64,000 bases of DNA from Berkiella sp963829835 (GTDB lineage Bacteria; Pseudomonadota; Gammaproteobacteria; Berkiellales; Berkiellaceae). Location of the stretch: NCBI GenBank assembly GCA_963829835.1, contig CAWHKC010000002.1, positions 62,001-126,000 on the forward strand, written 5' to 3'. The translations under genes were made by a program, and so were the position numbers. Below the pieces are notes generated by a model. That model was not told the DNA's origin, did not search any database, and worked only from the letters and a program-made list of their open reading frames with translations. This document shows, piece by piece, positions 41,501-51,408 of the stretch (its first letter is position 1; each line of letters starts with the position of its first letter).

Positions 41501-43414
41501 TTAAGTCACTGCTTTCGTTTGACACTCAAGATTTAGTTTATCTTCAAACTCACTCAGTGTCATACTTCCTAAATCTTCCCCGGCTCGTGTTCTAATCGTT
41601 AAAGTTTGCTGAGCAACTTCTCTATCGCCTATCACCACGAGATAAGGAACACGCTGTACAGTGTGCTCGCGAATTTTAAACCCTATTTTCTCGTTTCTCA
41701 AGTCAGTAACAGCCCTAATACCCTTTGTTTTTAACTCTGAGCAGATTTTTTCAGCATATTCTGCCTGAGAATGGGTAATATTCATCACAGTGACTTGAAT
41801 TGGCGCTAACCAAGTCGGAAAATTACCCGCATGCTCTTCTATTAGAATCCCAATAAATCGCTCCAAAGATCCCAAGATGGCACGGTGTAGCATCACTGGG
41901 GTTTGTCTATGACCATCTTCAGCCACATACTCAGCCCCTAATCTAACTGGCATTGAAAAATCAATTTGCATGGTGCCACATTGCCAAACGCGGCCCATAC
42001 AGTCTCTTAAAGAGAACTCAATTTTCGGACCATAAAAAGCTCCCTCTCCAGGATGCAGTTCCCATTTAAGGCCTTTAGCATCTAAAGAATCAGCTAATGC
42101 TTTCTCTGCCTTATCCCAGATCTCCTCAGAACCCACTCTTTGAGTTGGTCTGGTTGAGAGCTTAATCAGCACATCGTTAAAGCCAAAATCGCGATACACT
42201 TTAAACAGCAAATCAATAAAGGCCGATACTTCATCTTGGATCTGATTTTCTGTACAAAAGATATGTGCATCATCTTGTACAAAGTTTCGTGTTCGCATAA
42301 TGCCATGCAAGGCACCTGATGGTTCATTGCGATGACAAGATCCAAACTCCGCTAAACGAATGGGCAAGTCCCGATAACTTTTAATACCTTGATTATATAT
42401 TTGAACGTGGCAAGGACAGTTCATCGGTTTTACAGCAAACACTCTTTCATCGGTAGTAACTGTAAACATATTGGCATGAAACATTTCCCAATGACCGGAA
42501 CGTTCCCATAAACTTCTATCAACAATCTGTGGGGTATTCACTTCATGATAATCATGATGGACTAACAAATCTCGAATATATTGCACAATTTGCTGATAAA
42601 TCACCCACCCTTTTGGATGCCAAAACACCATGCCTGGTGCTTCTTCTTGCATGTGAAATAAATCATATTTTTTAGCCAGCTTACGGTGATCTCTTTTTTC
42701 AGCTTCTTCTAAACGAAATAAATAAGCATCAAGATCTTTCTTATTAAACCAAGCGGTCCCATAAATCCGTTGCAGCATTTCATTATTGGAATCCCCTCTC
42801 CAATAAGCCCCTGCTACTTTCAGTAATTTAAAAGCTTTAATTTTACTGGTGCTTGGCACATGCGGACCACGGCATAAATCAATAAAATCGCCTTCTTGGT
42901 AAAAGGTTAATGTTTGTGATTCGGGAATGTCTTGGATAATTTGCACTTTATAGTGCTCACCCATCGCTTTAAATTTCTCAATCGCTTCTTTACGTTCAAT
43001 CACATGTCTGGATACTGGTAAGTCTTGCTTTGCAATCTCAGCCATTTTTTCTTCAAATAAAGCGAGATCTTCAGGGGTAAACGCCCGACCAAAAGCAAAA
43101 TCGTAATAAAAGCCATCTTCAATCACTGGACCAATCGTGACTTGGGCTTGGGGATAGACTGACTGTACTGCATGGGCTAATAAATGTGCACAGGAGTGCC
43201 GAATTATCTCGAGGCCCTCTTTATCTTTATCCGTGATAATGGATAGTTGGCTATCTTCCTCTATTAGATGTGAAGTATCCACCAACTTACCATTAATTTT
43301 TCCTGCTAAGGCCGCATTCGCTAAGCCTTTACCTATACTCATCGCGACTTCTTGAACAGAAACCGCCTTTTCAAAGGATTTTTGACTGCCATCAGGCAAA
43401 GTAACTATCGGCAT
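41501..43414 (-). CDS. thrS: Threonyl-tRNA synthetase (housekeeping)
   Basis: A ~637-residue class II synthetase with all parts: TGS domain (PIVTLPDGSQKSFEKAVSV), editing domain (IIRHSCAHLLAHAVQ), motif 2 (FGSCHRNEPSGALHGIMRTRNFVQDDAHIFC), the zinc Cys in KPMNCPCHVQIY, motif 3 (HRAILGSLERFIGIL) and the anticodon-binding domain (FPTWLAPIQVTVMNIT). ATG 43414 matches the usual start MPIVTLPDG; ATG 43426 is in frame. It heads the translation operon. A second, TGS-less ThrRS is at 23.1 kb. Confidence 0.98.
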   Translation of the reverse strand: MPIVTLPDGSQKSFEKAVSVQEVAMSIGKGLANAALAGKINGKLVDTSHLIEEDSQLSIITDKDKEGLEIIRHSCAHLLAHAVQSVYPQAQVTIGPVIEDGFYYDFAFGRAFTPEDLALFEEKMAEIAKQDLPVSRHVIERKEAIEKFKAMGEHYKVQIIQDIPESQTLTFYQEGDFIDLCRGPHVPSTSKIKAFKLLKVAGAYWRGDSNNEMLQRIYGTAWFNKKDLDAYLFRLEEAEKRDHRKLAKKYDLFHMQEEAPGMVFWHPKGWVIYQQIVQYIRDLLVHHDYHEVNTPQIVDRSLWERSGHWEMFHANMFTVTTDERVFAVKPMNCPCHVQIYNQGIKSYRDLPIRLAEFGSCHRNEPSGALHGIMRTRNFVQDDAHIFCTENQIQDEVSAFIDLLFKVYRDFGFNDVLIKLSTRPTQRVGSEEIWDKAEKALADSLDAKGLKWELHPGEGAFYGPKIEFSLRDCMGRVWQCGTMQIDFSMPVRLGAEYVAEDGHRQTPVMLHRAILGSLERFIGILIEEHAGNFPTWLAPIQVTVMNITHSQAEYAEKICSELKTKGIRAVTDLRNEKIGFKIREHTVQRVPYLVVIGDREVAQQTLTIRTRAGEDLGSMTLSEFEDKLNLECQTKAVT

Positions 43415-43541
43415 GGCGACATCCATAAAATTAAAGTGTTAAAGCATACGAGAAAATCAGACTTGAGACAAAGTAAGTCAAGATTAAATTCTTATAGAAT
43501 ACAGTAAGTTAGCTTAGAATGATAGCGGGGATAATCGTTGT

Positions 43542-44642
43542 TTAGCCTTTTATTTTTAAAGTCTGAGATTCTGATAAATTAAGTGCGACATTTTCTAATT
43601 CAACATGTTCTGGTTTTCCTGCCTCTTTGCGTGTTGGTACACAGGGCAACATATCAAGAAAATCAAAATTTTCACTTTCAGCACTTCCACGCATCGCCTG
43701 TTGTTCTTCAAATGTAAGTTTATTAACATTATCAAACATCTTTAACTCCTTGATGAAATCTTCGAGATCACTCATCAATTTTTCCACTCTCTGATAATCT
43801 GAGAATTTATCACATTTATCTTGTTTTAATTGACGCACAAATCGCTCTAAATCTGTACGAAAATGCTTGGCGACAAGTGCTATATTGTCTGGTAATTGTT
43901 CAAGCATTTTTTCGCTGAGCAAACCATAACCACGCTCACGGTTGAGCAAATCGTCAACAACGCTAATGTAATCCTGTAATAACGCCTGTGTCTCTCGTGG
44001 CTGAATAATTTTATTAATAAAATCTGATTCTGTGTATGTTCTTACCAATTTTAATGGTTCACATAGTTCAGATTTGTCAAAGTCTATTGCTACTACTCTA
44101 TTAGTTGAATCATCAAATAAGAAATTATCAAAATGAGCATCTTTATGAATAATGCCTTCATTATGTAACGTTTTTACGCTATTCATGATTGATTGATAAA
44201 TAGCTATCGCTTTAACAAATTGCTCTGTTTTAGTATTTGGATCAATCGAATCGTCTAGGATCTTATTAGCCATTTCTTTAAAAAACACTGATGCTGTTTT
44301 TCCATCCTCTAGGGGTTCAAAAACGAAGGTCTGCTGATTCTCACCAATGCCAACTTCCCCTAGACCACATCGCTTATTAAGTCGCTGTAGAACTTTTAAT
44401 TCATTATTGGCTCTTGCATTGTTATAGTATTTTTTTAGCACTACCAACTCAACATTCTGATCATCAGGTAATACCCTATAAGCTCTATAGACTTGTGCTT
44501 GAGAACCTTGCCCTAATATACCGCCCTGTTTTAAGACAAAAAATTGTTCACCAGCAAAATTAATGGTTGTATAGGCAGAATCGGGTGCTTCATCCAATGA
44601 ATCCGTTTGCTTGCGACGCTTATGTTGCTTATATTGATGCAT
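43542..44642 (-). CDS. Protein kinase-like protein, candidate effector
   Basis: This ~366-residue protein has a kinase fold. The glycine loop is GILGQGSQAQVYRA, the ATP-binding Lys is probably in LVVLKKYY, a catalytic loop HKDAHFDNFLFD has Asp and Asn (HKD for HRD), and IDFDKS replaces IDFGxx, so the DFG Gly is lost but the metal-binding Asp remains. The C-terminal 120 residues are helical and charged. Activity is plausible but atypical. No membrane segment is seen. ATG 44642 is used, since the codon at 44648 is GTG. It is divergent from the O-methyltransferase cluster. Confidence 0.75.
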   Translation of the reverse strand: MHQYKQHKRRKQTDSLDEAPDSAYTTINFAGEQFFVLKQGGILGQGSQAQVYRAYRVLPDDQNVELVVLKKYYNNARANNELKVLQRLNKRCGLGEVGIGENQQTFVFEPLEDGKTASVFFKEMANKILDDSIDPNTKTEQFVKAIAIYQSIMNSVKTLHNEGIIHKDAHFDNFLFDDSTNRVVAIDFDKSELCEPLKLVRTYTESDFINKIIQPRETQALLQDYISVVDDLLNRERGYGLLSEKMLEQLPDNIALVAKHFRTDLERFVRQLKQDKCDKFSDYQRVEKLMSDLEDFIKELKMFDNVNKLTFEEQQAMRGSAESENFDFLDMLPCVPTRKEAGKPEHVELENVALNLSESQTLKIKG

Positions 44643-44830
44643 GCACACACTTTTTTTAATTTATATATATAGAATCTTATCTGCCTTGGGTTATACAAAC
44701 TTTAAAGATAAGTCTTATCCACGCTCGATAACTAAAAAGAAGTACTGTCTGTTTACTCAATACAAGGTTCGCACAAATTTCCGATAACCTAAGAGTTAAG
44801 GAAGATTTGAATATACATTTTGGAGACACC

Positions 44831-45886
44831 ATGGAACCCACAGCTGATAATAAACTCTGTACAAGAGAAAAAACAGAGCTTTATTATCAAATTCTATCAG
44901 GAGGAGCTCGCTTAAAATTACTCGAATCAGTAATGGATTTTAATCTTCCTGAATTGATCGGAACTGAAGGCTCTATGACCTTAGAAGAAATTATTGACGC
45001 TCTTCAGCTATCTCGAACGCGCGCACAAAAGTGGTTATATTTATTAGGCACCGAAGGCTTTCTTATTGAAAGAAAATTAACAGCAAGTAATACATATACC
45101 TATAGCTTAGGACCCATACTCAAAGCATTATATGACAATGGTAATGAATGGCAGTCCTATAAAGAATTGATAGACTCTTTGCGAGAAATATGTTTTGAAG
45201 ATATAACTGATATGTTGCAAGGTGGGAACGTTTCATACGATTATAGTATGACACCAAAAACTCTTTCGCAGGCCAGCTATTTAGAAGATTGGATGTCAAA
45301 TTCAGCTGCCCCTGTCATTAAATTATTAAATCAACATATGCCACTGGAAAAATCTAAGAAAATTCTCGATGTCGGCGGTGGCGATGGGACTATTGTTTGC
45401 GCGCTTGCCAAAACACACCCAAATCTTCAATGCAGTGTTTTTAATATTCCTGAAGGCGCACAACTTGCCAAAAATAAAATAGAGAAACTCAAATTAACTG
45501 ATAGAATTACTGTTATTGAAGGAGATTTTATAAAGGAAGAATCCTTCCCCAAAGGATATGACATTATTCTTTTTTCTAGAGTATTATGTGATTGGCCAGA
45601 AGAAGTTTGTAGAAAGTTAATTAAAATGGCTTTTGAGGCACTCAACGATGGGGGCTATATTGTTATTTGTGAGGAATTTAAAGATTTAAATCAAAACTTG
45701 GTGTTGATTTGGGAATTTCGATATATGTATTGGGATAGTTATGAACCAGCACTTTTCAAACCTTCCAAACTCTACGAAAACATTCTAAAAGAAACTGGCT
45801 TTAGTAATTTCGAATTATCAGAGGTTGATTCAGATCAATTGTATCGCGTCATCAAAGCTAAAAAATATGGAACATTGGCAATTTAA
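44831..45886 (+). CDS. O-methyltransferase, first of three tandem paralogues
   Basis: A 351-residue enzyme of the methyltransferase_2 (plant/CrtF-like O-methyltransferase) family. An N-terminal winged-helix dimerisation domain (residues ~10-100) carries LIGTEGSMTLEEIIDALQLSRTRAQKWL. The SAM-binding motif is ILDVGGGDGTIVCALA, followed by NIPEGAQ, ITVIEGDF, GYDIILFSRVLCDWPEE with the catalytic-region Asp and His-poor loop, and VICEEFKDLN. The substrate is unknown. GGAG lies 6 nt before ATG 44831. The gene overlaps or abuts the next paralogue. Confidence 0.9.
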   Translation: MEPTADNKLCTREKTELYYQILSGGARLKLLESVMDFNLPELIGTEGSMTLEEIIDALQLSRTRAQKWLYLLGTEGFLIERKLTASNTYTYSLGPILKALYDNGNEWQSYKELIDSLREICFEDITDMLQGGNVSYDYSMTPKTLSQASYLEDWMSNSAAPVIKLLNQHMPLEKSKKILDVGGGDGTIVCALAKTHPNLQCSVFNIPEGAQLAKNKIEKLKLTDRITVIEGDFIKEESFPKGYDIILFSRVLCDWPEEVCRKLIKMAFEALNDGGYIVICEEFKDLNQNLVLIWEFRYMYWDSYEPALFKPSKLYENILKETGFSNFELSEVDSDQLYRVIKAKKYGTLAI

Positions 45887-45890
45887 CGTG

Positions 45891-46955
45891 ATGGAACCAA
45901 ATACTAATAACAAGCCATGCCCACGAGATAAAGTAGAACTTTATTATCATCTACTATCTGGATCTGTCCGCTTAAAATTACTTGAGTCTGTTATGAATTT
46001 AAACCTTCCAGAGTTAATTGGAACAGAAGGGGAATTGACCTGCGAAGAAATCATTGAAAAATTACAGCTATCTCCAAAGAGAGCTAAAAAGTGGTTTTAT
46101 TTATTAAGCATGGAAAAATTCCTAATAGAAAAAAAACACGAAAATAAAAATACGACGGTCTATAGTTTAGGTCCAATACTCAAAGCATTGTTTGATAATG
46201 GAGATGATTGGTGGTTCTATAAAGAGTTAGTCAATTCTTGGCAAATCGTGTCAAATGAAAATATGGTTGATATGTTACAGGGGAAAGAACTGTCCTTTGA
46301 TGTGAATTGGCCACCATCCTCTACAGAAGAATCTCTTTTTTTAGAAACATGGATGACGCGAACTTCAGAAATTGTCATAAAGGTTTTGAATTCTAATATG
46401 CCGCTAGAAAATCCTCAGAAAATACTTGATGTCGGCGGCGGAGATGGAACAATAGATTGCGCGCTTGCTCAAATGCACCCTTCACTTAAATTTACCGTCT
46501 ATAACCTTCCCGTTGCTATAAGTCTTATCAAAGACAAAATTGAAGAACATCATTTAAACGATAGAATTGATGTGTATTCTGGAAATTTCTTAACCGATGA
46601 AGCATTCCCTAAAGGTTATGATATCGTTCTTTTTTCAAGAACAATGTGTGATTGGCCTGAAGATGTATGTAGAAAATTAATCAAAATGGCTTATGAAGCA
46701 CTCAATGAAAAAGGTATTATTGTTATTTGTGAAGAATTTAAAGACTTAAATCAAAACCTGATGTTAGCATGGGAATTTCGATATATGTTTTGGGATAATT
46801 TTGGCAAAGCACTTTACAAACCTTCAGAACTCTATCTCAGCATACTAAAAGAAACTGGTTTTAGCGATGGCCAATTATCTGAGATTAGCAATGATACGAT
46901 GTTTCGGGTTATTAAAGCTATGAAGGGTCGGAGTTACGATGGCATCAAATGCTAA
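45891..46955 (+). CDS. O-methyltransferase, second tandem paralogue
   Basis: A 354-residue paralogue with the same order: LIGTEGELTCEEIIEKLQLSPKRAKKWF in the dimerisation domain, ILDVGGGDGTIDCALAQ, NLPVAIS, GYDIVLFSRTMCDWPEDVCRKLIKM and VICEEFKDLN. ATG 45891 lies 4 nt after the stop of the first gene; the upstream extension of the frame overlaps that gene and is not needed. No strong ribosome site, so coupled translation is likely. Its 3' end overlaps the third gene by 17 nt. Confidence 0.9.
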   Translation: MEPNTNNKPCPRDKVELYYHLLSGSVRLKLLESVMNLNLPELIGTEGELTCEEIIEKLQLSPKRAKKWFYLLSMEKFLIEKKHENKNTTVYSLGPILKALFDNGDDWWFYKELVNSWQIVSNENMVDMLQGKELSFDVNWPPSSTEESLFLETWMTRTSEIVIKVLNSNMPLENPQKILDVGGGDGTIDCALAQMHPSLKFTVYNLPVAISLIKDKIEEHHLNDRIDVYSGNFLTDEAFPKGYDIVLFSRTMCDWPEDVCRKLIKMAYEALNEKGIIVICEEFKDLNQNLMLAWEFRYMFWDNFGKALYKPSELYLSILKETGFSDGQLSEISNDTMFRVIKAMKGRSYDGIKC

Positions 46956-47988
46956 CAATAAGCTCACACAAAGAAAAGAGCTTTTATATAAGATCGTATC
47001 CGACGCAATCCGTTCAAAATTACTCGAATCGGTTGTGACGCTTGATCTTCTTGAATTAATTGGGTTTGAAGGATCCTTGACCGCAGAAGAGATTATTGAA
47101 GAATTAGAATTATCACCCAGCCACGGCAGAAAATGGTTACATTTATTAAGCTTAGAAAATTTCCTGTTAGAAAGAAAATTAGAAAAGACAAATGCCTATT
47201 CCTACAGTTTGGGACCGATGCTCAAAAAATTGTTTATTAGTAGTGAAGATTGGTGGTTCAATAAAGCATTCGTTTACTCATGGCGAACCGTTTGTTTTGA
47301 AAATATTGTTAGTATGTTGCAAGGAGGAGAGTTGTCCTTTGATGTCAATTGGCCACCAAAGACTCTTGAAGATACTGCCAGTTTAGAAGAGTGGATGACC
47401 AGATCAGCATTACCAGTCATTAATTTCTTGAATATCAATATCCCATTTCAGAATGTTAAAAAAATTCTTGATGTCGGCGGAGGCGAAGGAACAATAGCTT
47501 GCGCCCTTGCACAAAAAAATCCTTCGGTTAATTTTACCATTTACAACCTTCCCCAAGCCATCACTCTTGCCCGTAATAAAATAAATGAAGAGAATTTATC
47601 CGATAGAATTGATACGGTAGAAGGAAATTTTTTAACTGATGAAGCTTTTCCAACGGGTTACGATATTATTCTTTTTTCGAGAGTATTGTGTGATTGGCCA
47701 GAAGAAGTTTGTAGAAAATTAATCAAAATGGCCTATGATGCTTTAAATGAAAATGGTCATATCATTATATGTGAACCTTTTAGAGAGTTAAATGAAGGTT
47801 TGATCTTGATATGGGAATACCGTTATATGTTTTGGGATAATTTTGGGAAAGCGGTATTTAAACCTTCTGAACTCTATCTGAGCATCCTAAAAGAAACGGG
47901 GTTTGTCGCTTGCCAGCTTTCTGATGTAGATACAGCAGATATTAATCGCGTATTGAAAGCTATGAAAGGAAGACCCTTGGCTTTTTGA
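46939..47988 (+). CDS. O-methyltransferase, third tandem paralogue
   Basis: A 349-residue paralogue: LIGFEGSLTAEEIIEELELSPSHGRKWL, ILDVGGGEGTIACALAQ, NLPQAIT, GYDIILFSRVLCDWPEEVCRKLIKM, and VICEPFRELNEG. ATG 46939 has CGGAG 6 nt upstream. It ends 10 nt before the convergent 771-residue gene. The three are more alike to one another than to anything else in the window, implying local triplication. Confidence 0.9.
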   Translation: MASNANNKLTQRKELLYKIVSDAIRSKLLESVVTLDLLELIGFEGSLTAEEIIEELELSPSHGRKWLHLLSLENFLLERKLEKTNAYSYSLGPMLKKLFISSEDWWFNKAFVYSWRTVCFENIVSMLQGGELSFDVNWPPKTLEDTASLEEWMTRSALPVINFLNINIPFQNVKKILDVGGGEGTIACALAQKNPSVNFTIYNLPQAITLARNKINEENLSDRIDTVEGNFLTDEAFPTGYDIILFSRVLCDWPEEVCRKLIKMAYDALNENGHIIICEPFRELNEGLILIWEYRYMFWDNFGKAVFKPSELYLSILKETGFVACQLSDVDTADINRVLKAMKGRPLAF

Positions 47989-47998
47989 ATACTTCTTC

Positions 47999-50314
47999 TT
48001 ATTTCTTTCTCTTGTCCCTTATTGAAACAACATTATCATTACTATCTTTATCTTCTTTTTTAACATCTAACAACTCTTCTGCCCTAATTTTTCCAACACC
48101 ATTGCGCAAATTGGGATGAATAGCAATTATATCATCAGGTTTTATTTTTTCCATCTCCTTCTTGCCAGCCATTTCATTTTCAACATACATATTTTTTAAC
48201 TCCTCCGAAATATCTACCCCTATGATTCCTTTAATCTCACTATATTTTCCTTGTAATGCTAACGCTTTGAATAAAATCGCACTATGACATCCATTTGTGG
48301 CTAGATCTTCTATTGTTTTTTTAAAAACATCATTGTTAATATTCATCGCACATAAATCCATCATAGCTTTAACAAATTTCCTATCCATCTTGTCTGAAGA
48401 CATTGGAGTATCAATTTTCATCTCCGTTAATATGCTTGGTTTTTCGGACTCGTGCAAATCAATTTTACCTTCTAAGTCAACCACTTTATGTTCTAAATTT
48501 TCAAGCCTTTCCAACATTTGCTTTGTGGTGTCTGAATCAAGTTGCAAATCTTCTGGAATGTCACTTTTAGTAACTTTTGTTTGTTGAGCTTTAACAATGT
48601 TATCTGCTATTTCGGTTTGACCTTTCATTTGTGCAATTTGAAGAGGGGTTCGCTCCGGCTTTGTGAATAACTGACCTAGGTTTCTTGGGAAACCTTTAAA
48701 ACCGTCCCTAAGCGCGTCGCCAATACTTCGTTTATAATTTGTCGTTGGTGTATCAGAAACTATACCCATTTTGGCACATCTTGCGAGCATTTCGAAATTA
48801 CCTTCTTCGGTAGCTTTAAAGGAGGTATTTTTCACAAAGTCCGTCACTTTAGGGTCACTAGAAACAATACCAATGTTGAAACATTTTTCTAACATATCGA
48901 AATTCCCTGCTTCAGCTACTCTTTGTGAATAAGTTTTTAAAACGCTCTGTAGCTTTTGCAAAGATTCATTATAAGCCTCTCTTGAGATTGGCTTGCGCAA
49001 GTCTTCGTTTGTGTTAATATTTTGCTTAGGGAAATAAACCAATTCTTGTAGTCTGATGATATGTTCTCGAATAGCAATACTTTCGTCAGATTCAAGGCCA
49101 TTATCTTTGGTGCCTGTTAGATTTTCTAAAGATTTTATTTTATCGAAAAGATCAAAGCCTAACTCTTTACTAACTTTATCGTAAACTTCTACTTTCTCTA
49201 ATATTGCCTTTTCGTTAAAATAATCATCAAATATATCTTTACTTTCGTCTTTGTCAAAAAATTGTTGAAATTTTGCTGCTCTGGAATCCCCTAGAGGCAT
49301 ACCAATTACTTCATTCCATTTTGCTTTTAATTCTTCTCCAAGATTAATTGATACATTCTGTTTTTTCATCTCAACTGCTTTTGCAATGATGCTATTTATT
49401 TCAAATTTTTCTAACACATCTACAGCAAATTTCTTTTGATAGAAATCTTTAACATAATCAAAACGTTTAACGTCTTCCTTAGCATCTCTATCCGCTATAT
49501 TTATTTTCAAAACTAAATCTTTGAATAAAAGTATTTTACCTTGCTCCTTCTTAAGTTCTTCTATTTTCTTTTTCGTGTCCTCTCCATTTTTATCTTCTTT
49601 ATCATAGTGATAAAGAAAATCTATTTCTTTGTTATTTTCTTCAATCTGATTCTTTGCATCCTCTATTTGCTTTTGTATACTCGCGTTGCTTTCTTGATTA
49701 ACGGGCACTTTTTTTTGCAATTCTTGAATTACCCTATCTAACTCAAAATTTTCCTCTTTTAGCTGCAGACGTGCCTTCTGCGGGTTTTGAAGATTAGCGA
49801 TTCCCTTTAGCGATGCCATTTCTACTCTTTTTTGAGCCATCGCAAAAATTTTCATGCGAAAACCATTAATCACATCCCCTTGACGTTGCTTAATTTCATC
49901 ATCCTTTAAGTTATAGTCTTTTTGTACTTGCTGCCAAAATGAATTCCATTGCGCATCACCAATAATCCAATCAACTTTAGGCGCATTATCATCTTTCTCA
50001 CCTGTTAAGCCTTTGACAATTTCTTCAAACTTATTCAGCACTTTATCTACAGTCTCAGTTGTTACAGGAGGTGAAAATCCTTTAATTATTTTTGAGATTT
50101 CTTCATATTGTTTATCTTCTAATTGAACAAGATTTGAATAATCTTTTGACACATCAGTAAAAATACGTGCTCTGTTTCCTGCGTTTGCATCTTGATCTTT
50201 TCCTATGCTACTTGGCCATAGTTTATCGGAGCTTTCTTCACTAATTTTTTGCAGAATCCGCATCGGAGTCTTAGGGGTTTCTTTGACTGTTTCTTGTGGG
50301 CCTTTTTGAGACAT
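47999..50314 (-). CDS. Large coiled-coil protein with ankyrin-like segment
   Basis: I do not recognise this 771-residue protein. It is soluble, very rich in Lys, Glu and Asp, with long coiled-coil stretches (around 150-250: QLKEENFELDRVIQELQKK; 280-340; 620-650). A degenerate ankyrin-like portion at ~510-600 has two related units (GNFDMLEKCFNIGIVSSDPK / GNFEMLARCAKMGIVSDTPT) and RTPLQIAQMKGQTEIADNIVKA. Such a plan fits secreted effectors of Legionella-like bacteria, but is not proof. AGAGGTG precedes ATG 50314. The 346-nt gap to the next gene contains only a TACAAT-like -10 near 50622. Confidence 0.7.
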   Translation of the reverse strand: MSQKGPQETVKETPKTPMRILQKISEESSDKLWPSSIGKDQDANAGNRARIFTDVSKDYSNLVQLEDKQYEEISKIIKGFSPPVTTETVDKVLNKFEEIVKGLTGEKDDNAPKVDWIIGDAQWNSFWQQVQKDYNLKDDEIKQRQGDVINGFRMKIFAMAQKRVEMASLKGIANLQNPQKARLQLKEENFELDRVIQELQKKVPVNQESNASIQKQIEDAKNQIEENNKEIDFLYHYDKEDKNGEDTKKKIEELKKEQGKILLFKDLVLKINIADRDAKEDVKRFDYVKDFYQKKFAVDVLEKFEINSIIAKAVEMKKQNVSINLGEELKAKWNEVIGMPLGDSRAAKFQQFFDKDESKDIFDDYFNEKAILEKVEVYDKVSKELGFDLFDKIKSLENLTGTKDNGLESDESIAIREHIIRLQELVYFPKQNINTNEDLRKPISREAYNESLQKLQSVLKTYSQRVAEAGNFDMLEKCFNIGIVSSDPKVTDFVKNTSFKATEEGNFEMLARCAKMGIVSDTPTTNYKRSIGDALRDGFKGFPRNLGQLFTKPERTPLQIAQMKGQTEIADNIVKAQQTKVTKSDIPEDLQLDSDTTKQMLERLENLEHKVVDLEGKIDLHESEKPSILTEMKIDTPMSSDKMDRKFVKAMMDLCAMNINNDVFKKTIEDLATNGCHSAILFKALALQGKYSEIKGIIGVDISEELKNMYVENEMAGKKEMEKIKPDDIIAIHPNLRNGVGKIRAEELLDVKKEDKDSNDNVVSIRDKRKK

Positions 50315-50660
50315 TGCACACCTCTTTTGAACTTTTTAAAAGGCATATAAAACCAACATACACCTGATAAATATAAATTCAAAGAGAAAGTACACGAAAT
50401 GGTGCGTGACCTATCACTAAAGAGACTGAAATAATCAATACTTTCTGGATTCACCTATAGAGGAGGTGCTACCTAATGAATCTCTGCTATTTTTGAACAG
50501 TTTTTTACACTAATTCATAATGACACAAAAGCTTATTTCAGTAGTGAATATTACTACAAATACGTGCAGTATCAACATAAAACACGCAAAGATCACAAAG
50601 CAATAATAATAATTTATGGTACAATCCGTTTTTTTAGTTAAAGTGCTAAGTAGGATTAAA

Positions 50661-51407
50661 ATGTCTGGTAGTTTCTATGATGAACAAGATAATGCGCAAA
50701 AATACGCGCAATTACCCGTTGATCCCATCGGAACAACAGGGTATCTATCAACTAGAGATGTATCTACTTTGCTTAAAAAACATATAAACAATCAATTTTA
50801 CCTTGGAATGAAAACGCTAGACTATGGTTGTGGTGTTGGAAGATCTACCCGTTATTTAAAGCAATACGTTGGGTTAACGCAGGTCGTTGGTGCAGATATA
50901 AATGCTAAAATGCTGAATATTGCCAAAGCAAATGATAAAGAAGGAATATACGAATTAATTAAAAGTGGCCAGACCTCATTCAAAGATGCTGCTTTTGATT
51001 TTGTATATTCAAGTTTTGTAATTGTAGAGATCTCTACCAAAACAGAAATTGCATGTGTGTTTCAAGAAATATATCGCTTACTGAAACCTTTTGGTTTCTT
51101 TATGTTAGTTACGGCTTCAGAAGACTTTTTTAATACACGTAATAATTGGATTACTTATAATCATAAGTATCCGGAAAATGAAAATCTCAAAAGTGGCAGT
51201 CAGACTAAATTCGACATGATTGGTGCGAATTTAACTCTTAGAGATTACTATTGGACGGATAACGACATTGTTGAGCTTGCAATGCAAGCTTCTTTTAGTG
51301 TGGCTGAAATTCATAAACCATTAGGGGAGAAAAAAGATAACATAGCCTGGCTAAGTGAAAGTGAAGTGCCACCTTTTTCCATTTATATGCTTCAAAAAAA
51401 TAGATAA
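50661..51407 (+). CDS. Class I SAM-dependent methyltransferase
   Basis: A 248-residue methyltransferase_11-type protein. Motif I is LDYGCGVGRSTRYLK, motif post-I VVGADINAKMLNIAK, then FDFVYSSFVIVEI. The substrate is unknown; no partner genes are nearby. ATG 50661 has AGGA 6 nt upstream, and is preferred to ATG 50616, which lies 45 nt earlier without a site. It converges with the next methyltransferase gene, one nt apart. Confidence 0.87.
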   Translation: MSGSFYDEQDNAQKYAQLPVDPIGTTGYLSTRDVSTLLKKHINNQFYLGMKTLDYGCGVGRSTRYLKQYVGLTQVVGADINAKMLNIAKANDKEGIYELIKSGQTSFKDAAFDFVYSSFVIVEISTKTEIACVFQEIYRLLKPFGFFMLVTASEDFFNTRNNWITYNHKYPENENLKSGSQTKFDMIGANLTLRDYYWTDNDIVELAMQASFSVAEIHKPLGEKKDNIAWLSESEVPPFSIYMLQKNR

Positions 51408-51408
51408 C

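Noticed and set aside
50203..50454. 83-residue minus-strand frame rich in Lys and Cys
   Set aside because: It overlaps the start of the 771-residue gene in another frame; the latter has a good ribosome site.
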